Positions 1 through 12,410 are shown, counted from the stretch's first letter. The stretch is DNA of 64,000 nucleotides from Rhizophagus irregularis (GCF_026210795.1 NC_089435.1:3534001-3598000), one strand, 5' to 3'. The notes: generated by a model not told the origin, from the sequence alone. Program-made: numbers and translations.

Positions 1-198
1 TCGGAAGACCATATGAAGAACACGAAGAAGTGCTAATGAATCTGAAATTCGAAAATGGATCATCTCAAACAAGATCAGTTGGTAAGTCCACTACTTCATT
101 TTCATGTATATGATTGGTTATGTAGTAAAACTTATAAAATTCTTTTTTAAGAAACCAGACAACATGTTAACAGAAGACAAACTCGGAAATGGAATTAG
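1..198 (+). CDS. 3' end of an unidentified gene (partial)
   Basis: A reading frame is open from the window edge (GRPYEEHEEVLMNLKFENGS and on) to a GTAAGT donor at 82. A plausible intron runs 82-151 and ends TTTTTTAAG. The frame resumes at 152 and ends at TAG 196-198 after a short basic tail (TRQHVNRRQTRKWN). The donor matches the strong consensus used by other genes in this window. The start and most of the gene lie outside. I do not recognise the product. It could also be a chance open stretch, since only about 43 codons are visible. Confidence 0.3.
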
Positions 199-1301
199 CA
201 CTCGCAGAAATTCCGGGGGCAAATCGACAAACCGGGAAAACAAGCAATGGAACTCTTTCCACAATAAGAACCCAAACCACCGCCTGTAAGGAAGGTAAAT
301 ATTGCAGCCAAGATTCTGGACCAGAGAAATTAACAAAGTACACGAATCAGATGCATCGAGATCTACAAAAAGACAATATTCTTAATGATGTAATTTGCCA
401 TAATACTGTATTATTGGGGTAGTTAGGGAATTTTAAATTTAATAAAAAAAGTGGTACCACATATATATATATATAAATCATTACTTAATGTTAAGACACA
501 GGGGTCAGGTGCTTGGCATATTTCTCTTATCCATGGTTCCTATACACAATTTCTTAACATATTCTTTACTAATAAGATCTCTAGCAATAAGCCTTAAAGA
601 ATTATAATATTTTTTTTTAATACCGTAGTATGAATCGCAATATGTAATTTTTTTTATACAAATAATAAACCAAAGACGCGTTTTTACATGGCTATATATT
701 TTGTCGTATGATGTAGCGAGTGTGGGTTTGTGGGCATTATTTTTCGTTGCAGCCAATATAGAACACGAAATATACAATGTAATTCTTCAGAAATATCTTG
801 TCAAGATGATTGGTGATCTTTGAATGGTGTTAGACTTTATTAATTGATCGATTTCCGCGACGAAAAATCATTTTTTTACGTAATGATCTATTCCAATTTG
901 TGCTTACCACAAAAAATATACAATAAAAGGTTGAAACACTAGTTAATGATCCATTTATCCGATTTGTGCATAATTTAGCGAAACAAATAAATCTTAGCAA
1001 TCCTATGAAAATTTCGGACATATTATTCTTGTTAAATATGATCATCCGAGAGAAAATTGTGATCTCCAGCATATATTTTGTTTAATTATTTTTTATTTCC
1101 ACAAATTCAATGTATCGCAAGAATTTCGTTTTTTCTTATTTACTTTGCGAACGTAATAAAATCCAACTAACGTGATAAACACCTAATTATCATCATTGTC
1201 AAATATATAGTAGAATTTCCTGATTCTAAGAATACATAGAGTTCTATGAATTCTAAGATTTTTTTCTCATGTATATATAGATTATATATCTATAGAAAAA
1301 T
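199..1301. other. Intergenic, no supported gene
   Basis: A+T-rich sequence with short open frames on both strands that show no recognisable motif or coding-like composition. A TA dinucleotide run lies near 463. A TATA-rich stretch at about 1270-1290 precedes the pseudogene that starts at 1302. Confidence 0.6.
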
Positions 1302-1930
1302 GAGTAACTCGTTATTTCCATCTTTTAACACATACTACACAACACAACTTAACCAACTTTCACGTTCTATTAAAATGATATATGACGAAGTCTCAAAACT
1401 CGGAAATATCCACTAACAATAGAAGAGGTGAGTGGTATTCATCCTGAATTGGAAGAACTATTGAATCAGAGGTAGTCAATTACACAAAGAAAAAGGATCA
1501 TCAACGACCGAGAACAACGCCAGGTGGTATTGATGTTACTAACAGGTTAGTTTTATTCGAACAGACTCTTTCTGAACGAGAAAGGAAATAACTGACCGTG
1601 AAAAACCGTCATACCAATGTGAAGAAGAATATGCGAAGAAATTGGAACGGGCAAAATTAGAAAATCAGAAAATAATAACCAATCAAATCAAAATGGAAAA
1701 CGATGCTTATCTTAGTGCTGAATCCTAACGTTTGCAAGATGAACAAGAGAGATTTGCGGATGGTTTACGTTCATTAAAGAAGAATCTGAGGGAGCAATAT
1801 AATATCAAAATGTAACGTGAAACTGTCATGAATAAACCATAGAAGAGAAAGACAAAAAAATCGCTCAATTATTATCTGTGTTTAGTCATAATATATTTGT
1901 TTTCGATGATATAAAGTATAAATGTTTGTC
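1302..1930 (+). pseudogene. Decayed charged coiled-coil protein gene
   Basis: An ATG at 1302 opens a short frame (MSNSLFPSFNTYYTTQLN) that ends near 1416. A second charged stretch around 1425-1480 reads EEVSGIHPELEELLNQR before a stop. From 1591 a third frame reads as a typical coiled coil (TDREKPSYQCEEEYAKKLER and on), crossing in-frame stops at 1726, 1813 and 1840. Codons on either side of the stops stay highly charged and helix-like, which random A+T-rich sequence would not give. I infer a dead gene for a coiled-coil protein. The family is not recognised. An intron near 1428-1590 could explain one frame change but not the three stops. Confidence 0.6.
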
Positions 1931-3917
1931 TAATTTTATTGCAACGAACTCTTGATAGTATTAAATAATACATCATAAAAGGCGAAAAATATTCGCTGCA
2001 GATTTAATAGCTGTGCAATACATTAAAAATGCGTTAAATTTATTACCAAATTAATTTTTAAAACAAGAAAGTTGTGAGAAATTAACTGAACTACACAACC
2101 GTGATATGATACAACCCGCTCTTTAAAAATATGATCGATTTCATTTGAATTTCTTCCTGAACTTCTAATTTTTTGCTATATATAAGAAATGGCAACTCCG
2201 ATAATATATGAATATATTCAGTGGTTTTTCTTACTTAGTTAAATGAGTTAAATTACGAAAAAAAATCAAATGGGAATGGATCTGGAACTTGTACCTTCAA
2301 ATTTTCTATTGGTTTAAGGATATTACTTGCGCTCTCTCTTTTCATCAATCAACTTACATAAAACCAGAAATAAATATTTGATATAAATCTGGATTCTGTC
2401 GTCTTGTATATTATTTATCACACAAATTCCGTAGCTTTATGGTAAATTTTAAAAAATGTCGTGTTCATGGCCGTGCGGAAGGTCTTTTTTTGATAACATT
2501 CATACAGCATTCTCTAGTTTAACAGATTTTTCTGGTTACAACGAATGCATTTTTCGGTAGGTGTATTTCAATTCGTTTATTAGTTCTAAGGATAAAATCT
2601 ATATGTACTTACAAAATCTGAAAATTTATGGAAGTACAAATCATATTACTCATCTGGCGCTCGCTCGTTCACTTGACGATTGCGGACTGTCTTTTTTTAC
2701 TTGATTATAAATGGTGATTCTGATATTAAACAACGAGGAACTGATTAGGAAACAATTTAATATTTGCGAAAAAATTTTTTCTCTGAGAAAGAAAATATTT
2801 AATCGACAGATATGAAATTTTTTTTTTTTCTTTTTCGGTTAGTTTTTTTCCAAACTGAAAATTTTTTTTCCCTCTTCTTTTTTCAGGTTGGTTTTTTTTA
2901 AACCGAATGAATTTTTTGTTTTTTTTTCTTTTTTCACCATTTAGATAGGTTCTTTTTTACTTTTTTTTGCTGATTTTTTTTCCGCTTAATAATTTAATAT
3001 AATAATACTTATTTTTATTAATGTTAATAAAAAAAATCTATATAATATTGCTGCCATACTTCTTTAATATAAAAATAGAAATACAAATTTTTCTAATAAT
3101 ATTGTTAATACTAAATCCACATGACACTACTTCATAATATCAAAATTATCATATCAAGAATTTATTAATATAGAATGTAAATATAATTTGTATTTAATAA
3201 TATAATAAATTATATCATTTCAATATTGTGAAATATTAACAAATTATAAATAATGTAATATCGAATAAATATATATCTGAAATTTTTTTTTATGTTGATT
3301 TAACTCATTAATCCTATTAATCCTATTTGCAACGCAACAGGTTATAGTTAGTTATTCCGGCGACCTTATAGTGAAACTTACAATGCGAAGGAACAAAAAC
3401 CATGGAAGACGCATATCTCTAATTTCTTTATTCTAATTAAATAGATAAAATTATTATAAAAGTAAATCAATGATAATTATTACGTACTTTACTAAATTAA
3501 TCATTATTTTATATTTCATATTCATCTCAAGTATATCTAATAACAAATTGTAGAAATTATTTATTCAAAAGATGATAACAATTTGTACTTACAATCTTAC
3601 AACATAGATCACAGATTTATTTTACTGATCGTCTGATCGATAAATTTATACGGTAAGATTTGATATCTTTAAAAACTGCATTTTTTTTCTATGGTAGTTT
3701 AACAAGTTAGTACATATGATTATAAATATAAAGGACAAAAATGTAATGAGTTGGGACAATTTTATTTGAAATAAAATTTTATTAAGAAATTATTTACTAT
3801 TATTAAATAATTGAAGAATAAAGTTGTTAATATTTTAGTGAAAAAAAACCCCGTTAAAACTTCTCTAAACCAAATTACTGTTAAACTTTCTTATTCCTAA
3901 AGGCTAAAGCAATAATA
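1931..3917. other. Intergenic with a T-rich low-complexity tract
   Basis: No gene seen. At about 2815-2995 the plus strand is a T-rich tract broken by short words such as TTTCGGTTAG, CCAAACTG and AAACCGAATG. The same style recurs at 11370-12055. The rest is plain A+T-rich sequence. Confidence 0.6.
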
Positions 3918-4216
3918 GCCCTGTTCATTTCCGGTCGGTCGCATTTTTCGGTCAGATTTAAGTTAATTTTGATTGGGCTGATCAGTTTGTACAACGCAAC
4001 CATTTTCTGTTTGGGTTTTTTGGTCGAACATCAAAAATAACCAACCAAAATTAGATGACATTTAAGAAAAAAATATATATCAATAAGAGGAGTTCGAACT
4101 AAATTTCAATCTAAAGCAGTTCAATTTGCGATCGAAAATAAAAAAATTTTATTGGATAATTTTTGTACACAACAAAATCCGACCGAAAAATGCAACCGAC
4201 CGGAAATGAACAGGTC
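3918..4216. mobile_element. MITE with about 40-bp terminal inverted repeats
   Basis: The left end (CCTGTTCATTTCCGGTCGGT at 3920 and on) and the right end (ACCGACCGGAAATGAACAGG, ending 4214) are reverse complements over about 40 bp, with two mismatches in the outer part. Extended to 3918-4216, the element is flanked by TA on both sides. There is no coding capacity. The size and TA flanks fit a non-autonomous Tc1/mariner-like or similar element. The superfamily is an inference. Confidence 0.75.
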
Positions 4217-4782
4217 TAATGTATCAATTAAGAATAGTTTTATAATTGCAAATAAGCTGTTAAAGATGACAAACATAAAATAGTTGTATTACCAAATCCT
4301 GAAATAATATTCTGACTTTTAAACTTGTAAAATTTGCAGATTTGATCAATATACTAAAAGGTCTACTTTTATATATAGCAACTGACCGGATAATTTGTTA
4401 TTATAAATCCAATATCATATAATTTGCTACCAAAAGGAATAAATATATGATATCATAACATTTGGCAACATTGTTGCATTAATCAATAAAACATTCAGGT
4501 GCATTTGCCTTCAATAATAAGATCTCGTCTTCACTCGTCATTAATTTTCTCATGTTTCCTGATTTGCAATAATTACTAATTATCATAAAATTTTGTGTTG
4601 AAATTTTGAGTAGCTCAAAAGTATCGATTAGTGTAATTGTAGAATAATTGTGTTTAAAGATAAAATTATTATTATTAAATACAAAGGTTCTTTTGTTCTT
4701 AACTTTATTATATAACATTAATATACATAAACCATACCTTTTAGATTCAATGTTTTTTAGAATCATTAAGTTCCTTAATTTT
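4217..4782. other. Intergenic; one unclear 95-codon minus-strand frame
   Basis: A 95-codon frame on the minus strand (4479-4766) starts MILKNIESKRYGLCIL and ends KANAPECFID. It has no motif I recognise and no visible splice partners, and it stops just outside the repeat element that begins at 4783. I do not call it a gene. Confidence 0.4.
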
Positions 4783-4982
4783 CCCTATAGAAAATTTTTA
4801 TCCGAATATTTCTATTATTTCTCCGTGTCTTCCGTAAGAATTCCGTGAAAATGATACATTCACGGATATCCGTGTTAGCGAGATAAAAATTTCCATGATT
4901 TAAGGCTATAAATTACATGAAAATAATACATTCACGGAAAAAACATGGAAAGATGAAACGCGGATCAGATTTTTTACATGGT
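4783..4982. mobile_element. CCCTRTAAAAAA-ended short element, copy 1
   Basis: The left end reads CCCTATAGAAAATTTTTATC and the right end GATCAGATTTTTTACATGG. The interior contains two copies of GATACATTCACGG-like sequence and closely matches 20177-20358 along its whole length. It shares end sequence with 17607-17761, 44495-44675 and 44878-45172. Non-coding. The right end has drifted from the expected ACAGGG. Confidence 0.7.
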
Positions 4983-5309
4983 TTCTGTGGAATATCATGA
5001 TTTTTACGCCCATTCCGTGAAAATAAATAACTATTACATTTATCAGAATAAATAAAACCACATTAATCATTTTTTTTTCACATAATTTTTTTACCGATAA
5101 ATTAGTTTTTATTTCTCTTTTAACTATTTTTTCAAAGTATACTAATATTAATTCCTTGATTTTTCAAAATGTCTTAATTTTTCTGATAAATATAAAAGTA
5201 TTATATTAAATAATATATTCTTTGAATTATCGGTCGTAGTAGTTTTTGAATTAACGATCTTAAAATATTTGATATTAACTAAAATCATGAAAAGAGAGAT
5301 TTAATCATG

Positions 5310-5540
5310 CAGTGACTTCCATAATTATTGTACCACTTCGTAAAATTTTACACTGCCCAGAATTATAAATTATGGCCATTTTGGTCGGCATTAAGTGCAA
5401 ATCGTTGTATCTCATAACCAAATAACTTATAAATAAAATATTTAAATAGTTTATTGTTTGCAAATTTTATTAATGCTTTATTTTTAGTTTTTCGAAAAAA
5501 AAACGTTAAGCAATTTTTGTGGTACAATAATTTTGGCACA
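5310..5540. mobile_element. Tc1-like non-autonomous remnant
   Basis: The left end CAGTGACTTCCATAATTATT is followed by GTACCAC. The right end reads GTGGTACAATAATTTTGGCAC. ATTATTGTACCAC is therefore an inverted terminal motif, and the left end begins CAGTG as Tc1/mariner ends often do. The 230-bp span has no coding sequence. The exact right boundary is uncertain. Confidence 0.5.
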
Positions 5541-5683
5541 TATATAAAAAATTCAATTACATTGATTTTGTACGTTGGGTGACTTTGATGCTAAAAAAAT
5601 GATATACAGTAACGTTTTTATCGTAAAATTTTCTCATTTTCTTTCTCCTTCTCATTTACTCTCTTCTAAATTCTAATATTTTC

Positions 5684-6073
5684 AGCTTGATTAGAAACTG
5701 GTGACAATTTCTATATTATTAGAAGTAGCAGTTATACATGATCATGGATACGTACATCGCGATTTTCATAGCGGAAACGTTTTATATGAATTTTTCAGAA
5801 TCTTTTGAAGAAAAAATCAAATTATAGTGTTATACAAAATATGATATATTATTATTACGTAATGAATTTTTCGATATCAAAGGAACTTCAAAATCTTATT
5901 TGGATTTAATGATAAAATGTTGGGATAATTCGCCTTTAAATAGATCAAATATTAATGAAATTATTGATATTATTGAAAATTGAAACATTCTATGGAATTT
6001 AAATCCTGAAATTATCGAAATAGCTAAAATTGAAAGAAAAGTTTGGTTAAAAGTAATGATTGGTTTTTTTTAA
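5684..6073 (+). pseudogene. Protein kinase fragment
   Basis: After a TTTTCAG acceptor the sequence reads VAVIHDHGYVHRDFHSGNVL, a kinase catalytic loop with the HRD aspartate and downstream asparagine. It breaks off, then resumes as GTSKSYLDLMIKCWDNSPLN and RSNINEIIDIIEN, the C-terminal lobe. The activation loop, APE motif and subdomains IX-X are missing, and IIEN is followed by TGA where related kinases usually have Trp. This is an internally deleted relic of the tyrosine-kinase-like family that is live at 35749-41267 and 56480-61342. No N-lobe is visible upstream. Confidence 0.8.
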
Positions 6074-6514
6074 TAATTGTAAAAATGTCAAAGGATAGCA
6101 GATTTATTTATTTATTTATTTCTAGTAAAGATTAAAATATACATTTTATAATTTGTTAAATAAAATTTATTATATCAAATAAATTAATATACAATACATT
6201 TTATTTCAGTGATGTTTGTCGTTAATAGCAAAACATTGGCTGTCTAATATAATTTGTTATATTCTAGTTAAAAATTTGAATAAATGTTTTATATAATATT
6301 TTATCACTTACTATAAATACTAAACATTTTATGAAGTATTCTACACCATACAAATTTGTTTGTGCATCTTCCCAGGAGTAGATAGTAAATTTCCAACAGG
6401 TATGTATCAATTTTAATTTTCAATAAAAAATTCTTGAAACGAACGATTCTCTAACGAACGATTCTCTAGTATGTTGAATAAAGCAAAAATGATAATATTA
6501 AGAAAAGTATATAA
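6074..6514. other. Intergenic
   Basis: Nothing coding is seen. TTATTTAT repeats near 6105 and a direct repeat of AACGAACGATTCTCTA near 6437-6470. This is the 3' flank of the TPR-RING locus. Confidence 0.6.
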
Positions 6515-9500
6515 TTATAAGCTGTTAAGGATATCTTTTAAATCAAGTAAATTTTCCATTTCTTTTCTTGAAAAATACTTGTCTTTGAAAGTTTCTGGAA
6601 CATTTGAGAAAAATTCGTGATAATCTGGTAATAAATAACCTATAAAACTCGTGTCGGGAATGTAAGTTATTTCGCATGGATTATATCCAAATCGAATATA
6701 TTCTATTTGCTATGTGAATCAAAAAATAATATTATATTTTGTTCAAAAAAAGGAAATTGATCTGAATAAGTAAATAGGAACATACCATTTCAATAGAATT
6801 TATTTCAATTTCAATTGAAAGTTGAGTATCATAATATAGGCCACGTATTGAAGTCCGATATTCTATCCAACCTAACCCCTCAAGTTTTGATACACCTTCA
6901 TGTTTTAACATATAATCTTTTTGATAATTCTATAATTAAGTTAATATTAATTTAAAATTAAATAAAATAATAGAGATTTTAATTAATTAACTTACGCCAT
7001 TGGGTATAAATTTTATAAAGCAATCCTTAGATAATATTTTTTTAACATTCATTTTACAAATGAGATGGTCATAATTATTTTTTAGTGTAGGCAAAACCAA
7101 ATGAAGATTTTCATTTTTAGAAGACAATACCAGCCCTGATAAACTTTAATTTTAAAATTATGATTAATTTGTATTTAAGACAATTTGACTTAAAGTATTA
7201 TTATGAGTAGACTCTACTACCTGCTTATATCACTTTCTTGAAATTGACAAAGTTCACTATTCAAATTTGTAAGATTTGAAACAAAATATACTCCATGTTC
7301 TAATGAGTTTAAGATATCAATTATGATTATCTTAAATAGAAGATAATAAATAATTTGAATATTTTCTTACCTTTATACATATATTTACTAAATTTATCGA
7401 CAATTCCAAATTCGGTAAAATCATTTTTGTTAATTTCACAAACTTCATATAAATATGACCAAAAATCCGGATGATCTTGTATAAAATAACCAATAAATGC
7501 AGATACAATATAACATAAATGAAATTTTGCTTTACTATACTCTTTTAATTCAATATAAATTTTGCATTTAATAAAACGTAGTAAATTACTAATAGGAATT
7601 TGATCGATTTTTGTTAATATATTGTTTAATTCTTTAGAACTATTATTATTTAGCAAGTATTCTAGATAAAATAAATGAACCTTTGCAGAATCATTGTCAG
7701 AATTCAATAATTTTGCACACTTTTTAAATGATACTTTAGCATTGTTATTATCATTCTTTGTATAATACGTTAAACTTTTAAGATAATATGCTGAACTATT
7801 TAAGGGATCTAATTGTATAATTTTATCAAGATCTGATAATACTTTATCATATTTCTTAATAATATAGTATGTAATAGCTCTTCTATTCAAATTATGAATG
7901 TTTTCTGGATCTAAAGTATAAGCTTTTGTAAAGTATGATATAGCTTTCCTATATTGTAACAATTTATATAAAATTTCTCCATAATAACATAAAACCAAAG
8001 AATCCTCATTATTGATATTTAATAATTTATCCAATAAATTTAATGTACTTAAAAATTGTGCATACGCTTATGAAATGAAAAGAGATTATTTAAGACATAA
8101 ATAATTATTTGGATCATTTTTTAATGCAATATTATAATTTTCTATAGCTTTTGTATAATTATAATAATTATTATAATTACGTAATAAGTAACTATTTCCG
8201 AGTAATATATGTAAGTTAATTATTTTTGATTTATATCCTAATGATTTTTCTATATTATATATTGCTTCACCATATATATTTTGTCTAAAAAATATTTCTC
8301 CACAAATAAAATAAGCAATTGATCTTTTGGGATTTAAATCAATAGCTTCTTTTAAAAATAGGTGTGTTTGTTCGTAATTGGTAAGACATCTATAAATATA
8401 CGCTAAAATACATCTTAAAGAATAACTTTTAGGAAAAAAATTTATAAATTCTTTGCATAAAGATTCAGCTTTTTCATAATTTTTTTCATTTATTTCTTTT
8501 ATAATATTTTGATATGTTGGATGTTGTTTTTTTATAATTCTTGAAAGTATTGGAGATGATATTTTTGAATTTAATTTAATAATTGAATTCATAAATTTCT
8601 TTTTTTTAGTTAATATGAGTTCAACTTCTGAATTATCTGAATCATCACTGTCATATAATTGATCGGAATTTTCTAATTCAATTGAAGGTAAAATATGTCC
8701 AGATTCAAAAAATTTTGTATATAAGTTTTTATAAATTGAATTTTGTGGTAAATATCTTATATCATTATCTTCAATTTTTTCTCGACAATTGGGACATATT
8801 TTTTGCTTTAAATTTTCTAAATTGCTTAATGCTAACATATGTTGGCATTTTAAAATACATAATTGATCCGTTGGTTCACTATTAATTGGACAAGTAATTT
8901 CATCTGCTATAACATCTAAAATGTTAGAATTTGATATTTGTTCTTTCTTTAAATATGAATTTTGATTTGATTTTTTTCCTTTCCCCTCTTTTCCTTTTCC
9001 AGTATTATTACTTAGAATTTTTAAATCTTCATGATATTTCTCTTTAACAAAAGTTAATAAATTTCGAAATTTTTCTAAAGAATCTTCCAAATTATTTTCA
9101 CTTAATTTTTGTGTGTATTGATCAAAATCAATTTCAATCATTGAAAACATTTTATTATCAATATTATATAAATGTAATAATAATTCAATAGATTTAAACT
9201 GAATAAAACTGCTTGGTGCTTTATTAAGTGATTCAATTGCTAAATAATAACAAAGACCATATGTTGCTATTCGAGATGATCTTTGGATAAGATTTTGTGC
9301 AAGATCTAATATTCCAAACACCAAAATATGTGGTAGTGCTATAGGTTCATTTCCAGAAAGTTCATTTAAAAAGCCTCCAGTATTTTTCAAAGCTTTAGCG
9401 ACTTTATTTGATACTTCATCAAATTTTGTTTGAGAATCTAAAATAGACTTGTCCACAGCATTAACCCATTCTCTTTCCAAAAAACTCCAAATATATTCCA

Positions 9501-10470
9501 TTAATACTAATTCTCCAAATTTTTTACTTATAATCTTTTCACTTTCAGACCAAATAAAAAGATTATGTTGAATTATTAACATAATTCTCCAATCTACATA
9601 ATAAGATGCTACCGGATATTTAAAACTTAAACTCTGACGTATTTGAGTAAGCAGTGATAAGATTGAACAATTATCATTTGGAAGAGTAACTCCTGCTATT
9701 GATAAAATTCCTGGTGTAATATTTAATGCAGCTTTAAGAAAATCTTTAGTTCTTCGTATAATTTCTTGCATCATCACGTAAACTATGAAGAGTATCTCGT
9801 AAATGGATTAATAAAAAATCAATATTATAATTACGCTTTTTAATTGCAATTTGATCATTATTTTGTTGATTGAATTGATTAAAATTTGTTCTAAAATTAT
9901 TATCAAGTCCTATTTCGATAACCTGAGTTGTTTTACGATGAATTTCTGCAAATTTTGCCAAAGAATTATAAACTTTATCTCGAAGTTCTTTACTAAGTAC
10001 TATTGGTGAAAAACATATCCGTTCTAAAACAGTAACCAAAATTCTTAAATGTAATTCCAATCTAGCTACACTTTCTTTTGAATAATGTTTAAAAGAAGTA
10101 TCAACTAAACCTTCTAATGAATTTTCTAAAACTTGAGACGAAAACTCATTTTGTAAATTTTCAAAAAGTAATTTAAGTGCATACAAATAACTTGATTTAG
10201 TTAGATTTTTTAAAAGTTCTTCTACTTTGTCATCTGGAGTAATGAATCCATCCTCTTCTAATTTGAGAAGGATACGATTGTTGAACATAGTATTTTCATA
10301 CAAAATCGTTTTATATGAAACAGGGTCATTATTTTCTAAGCTACCAGAAGCAGTATTGGTAGAAGAATTTCCACTCTGTTATTATATAAAATTAGTTTTA
10401 TTGATATGCAATTAATTAAAGTTTAATATTGTTTAAAATAATAATTTACCTGACTTGAACTTCCTTTCAT
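6515..10470 (-). pseudogene. RING/U-box-like plus TPR protein gene, disrupted
   Basis: Six exons read on the minus strand: 10470-10450 (MKGSSSQ), 10375-7371, 7299-7221, 7143-6997, 6929-6786 and 6709-6515 (ending DLKDILNSL, stop). The splice phases agree, using donors GTAAAT, GTAAGA, GTAGTA, GTAAGT and GTATGT. The long exon has a helical N-terminal region, a RING/U-box-like segment around 8910-8750 (ITCPINSEPTDQL, then LKCQHML, ICPNCREKI), an acidic linker, then TPR units with motifs such as AIDLNPKRSIAYFICGEIFF. Disruptions: the frame shifts once near 9750-9813, and two in-frame TAA codons (8088-8086 and 8070-8068) interrupt one TPR helix. Three defects with an otherwise conserved model suggest a young pseudogene or assembly errors. 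An E3 ligase or scaffold role would be expected from the domains but is not shown. Confidence 0.75.
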
Positions 10471-10851
10471 ATTTTTTATTACAAAAAGAAGTAAGAAAAA
10501 ATTTTATTATATCGACAGAATTAAGTAAAATTATAATCAAAATGTATGTAACATAATAACTGTGTATTTGAACTCATTGTCTCATTCAGTATTTATTTAA
10601 TGTAACGACTGTAACGTGTCGCAAATATTTGTAAAAATTTGGACGTAAATTCTAAGCGCTGATCAGCGTGATTTAATTGGTTATTCTTTTTCTTTTTTTT
10701 TCAGTACTAGAGAAAAAAAAAAAATTTTTTTCCCGCAGACATACAATTTGTAAATACCAAAAATGTAAATCCTATAATTTATATTAACTTTTCTATTTAT
10801 GCTAACTAGGATATTGTAAACTTTATTTACCGCCCCTCTAATTTTTCTAAG

Positions 10852-11055
10852 AAGTATTGATAAAAGAATTTTCACTCTATATTATATAAAATAAGTTTTC
10901 ACGATTTGCAATTAATTAAATTCTAATATTGCTTAAAATATTAATTTACCTAACTTGAACTTCCTTTCATATTTTTTTTATTACAAGGAAATAATAATTC
11001 TATACCGATAGAATTAAGTAAAATTACAATCAAAATTCGTGTATCACGATAACGT
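10852..11055 (-). pseudogene. Duplicated 5' end of the TPR-RING gene
   Basis: This block repeats about 10352-10555 almost base for base at an offset of exactly 500 bp: start of exon 2, intron 1, exon 1 and upstream leader. The copied ATG is at 10970-10968 and reads MKGSSS, but the Gln codon is changed to TAG (10952-10950). Nothing downstream of the first exon-2 bases was copied. It is an orphan promoter plus first-exon duplicate. Confidence 0.8.
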
Positions 11056-11369
11056 GCATTACTGCATTTTTGTACTTCCAACACTTCATTCAAAAAATTC
11101 GATTCAAATTATTCTCGAGTAATCATTTAATATTATTTTTCATTTAAACAACTTGATGGGGCGTTCTAAACTGTTATATGCAAGGCAATAACTTGAAATT
11201 AGAAACAGGAGTTGTAACTGAACATTTATTGTTATAAACTTATATCCATATAACTAAAAAAATACAATGTGTAGCCGTAATGTTTAGATTAGCCTGTATA
11301 AATTGATTTTGAATTGCTGATCCGTATTCTTTATAATGAAATTTTAATCAGAAATTTCTTTTTTTTGCA
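11056..11369. other. Intergenic
   Basis: Nothing recognisable; ordinary A+T-rich sequence between the 5' duplicate and the T-rich tract. Confidence 0.6.
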
Positions 11370-12055
11370 TTATTAGACTACCGATTTATTTTTTTTTTCA
11401 AATATTTATTTTTTTCATTTTTTTTAAACCTATTTTTTTCCTTTTCTTTCGAACCGATTTGAATTCTTTCAGTTCCCTTTTTTTTTAATTTTCTTTTTTT
11501 TTCTTAAATCGATCTTTTACTTTCGTTTTTTCTTTTTTTTAAATTTTCTCTTTTCTCTTTCGAACCACCTTTTTTTTTTCTTTTCCAAAAATTTCGTTTT
11601 TTTTTCCTCTTTCTTTTTCGGTTTGGTTTTTTTTTCGAACCCGAGAATTTTTTTTGGTTTTTTTTCCCAATCTAAATTTTTTTTTATTAAATAATCCTAT
11701 TGTTTTGGTCTTTTAAGACCGATTTTTATATTATTATTTTTTTCGGTCTTCTTTTTTGGACCATATTATTAATTTTTTTTTATTCAGTCTTTTTGGACCG
11801 GATTATTGTCCTTTTTTTTCGGAATTTTTTTCGGTACTTATTTTTTTTACGGTTTCGAAAATTTCCCTTTTTTAAACCGATTTCTTTCTTTATCCTTTTA
11901 TCCTTTTTCAATTTTATTTTTCGTTTTTTTTTTCAAATTTTCTTTATTGTTATTTTTTTTCGGTTTTTTTCGAATTCTTTTTCGTTTTTCTTTTTTCGGG
12001 TTGGCTTTTGACTTTTTTCTCAATCTGAAAAAATTTTTTCACCCTAAGTTTTTTC
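11370..12055. repeat. T-rich low-complexity tract with CGGTTT/AAACCG words
   Basis: About 690 bp of plus-strand T runs punctuated by short related words (TTTTCGGTTTGG, CGAACC, GACCG, TTTCGAA). Open frames here translate to Phe-rich peptides and are composition artefacts. The style matches the shorter tract at 2815-2995. No tandem period is evident by eye. Confidence 0.7.
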
Positions 12056-12410
12056 AGTGAAAGTTCGGTATATAAAGAAAATCACGTGATTAATATCCCA
12101 ATTTCGACCAGAATTAAAGATGTCTTAATTTAGGCAAAATTTAAGTGGTTCTAATTCTGGCCGAAATTAATTAATTTCAGGCGAAATTGGAAAATCATGT
12201 GACTGAGTTCGGTATATCAAAAATTTTTTTACTATGTTTTATAATACGCGGTGAATCAATAAAAGTTCGGTATACGTTATACAAAGTTTATATGATGTTC
12301 GATATATCAAGATGTTTTTAAATACTATGAAACTGGTTTTTAAAAAAAAGTTCGGTAAGTCGAGAGTTCGTTACATCGTGGGTTCGTTACATCGAGATCA
12401 GACTGTATGT
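12056..12410. repeat. Array of diverged GTTCGGTATATC words
   Basis: The word AGTTCGGTATATC or a variant occurs at about 12062, 12211, 12264, 12297 and 12350, then twice more as GTTCGTTACATCG up to 12396. It ends GATCAGACTGTA, resembling a Tc1-type end (TACAGTCTGATC reversed). Inside, a CCAATTTCG/CGAAATTGG inverted repeat flanks a TCACGTGA site at 12082. It belongs to the short-word repeat class seen elsewhere in the window. Confidence 0.55.

Noticed and set aside
9746-9813. An intron to explain the frame change in the TPR-RING gene
   Set aside because: No donor/acceptor pair gives an intron of usual length; the best pair would be 34 bp, against 46-96 bp for most other introns outside the array.
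11700-12060. Phe-rich open frames of 84-103 codons
   Set aside because: T-rich low-complexity tract; composition explains the absence of stops.
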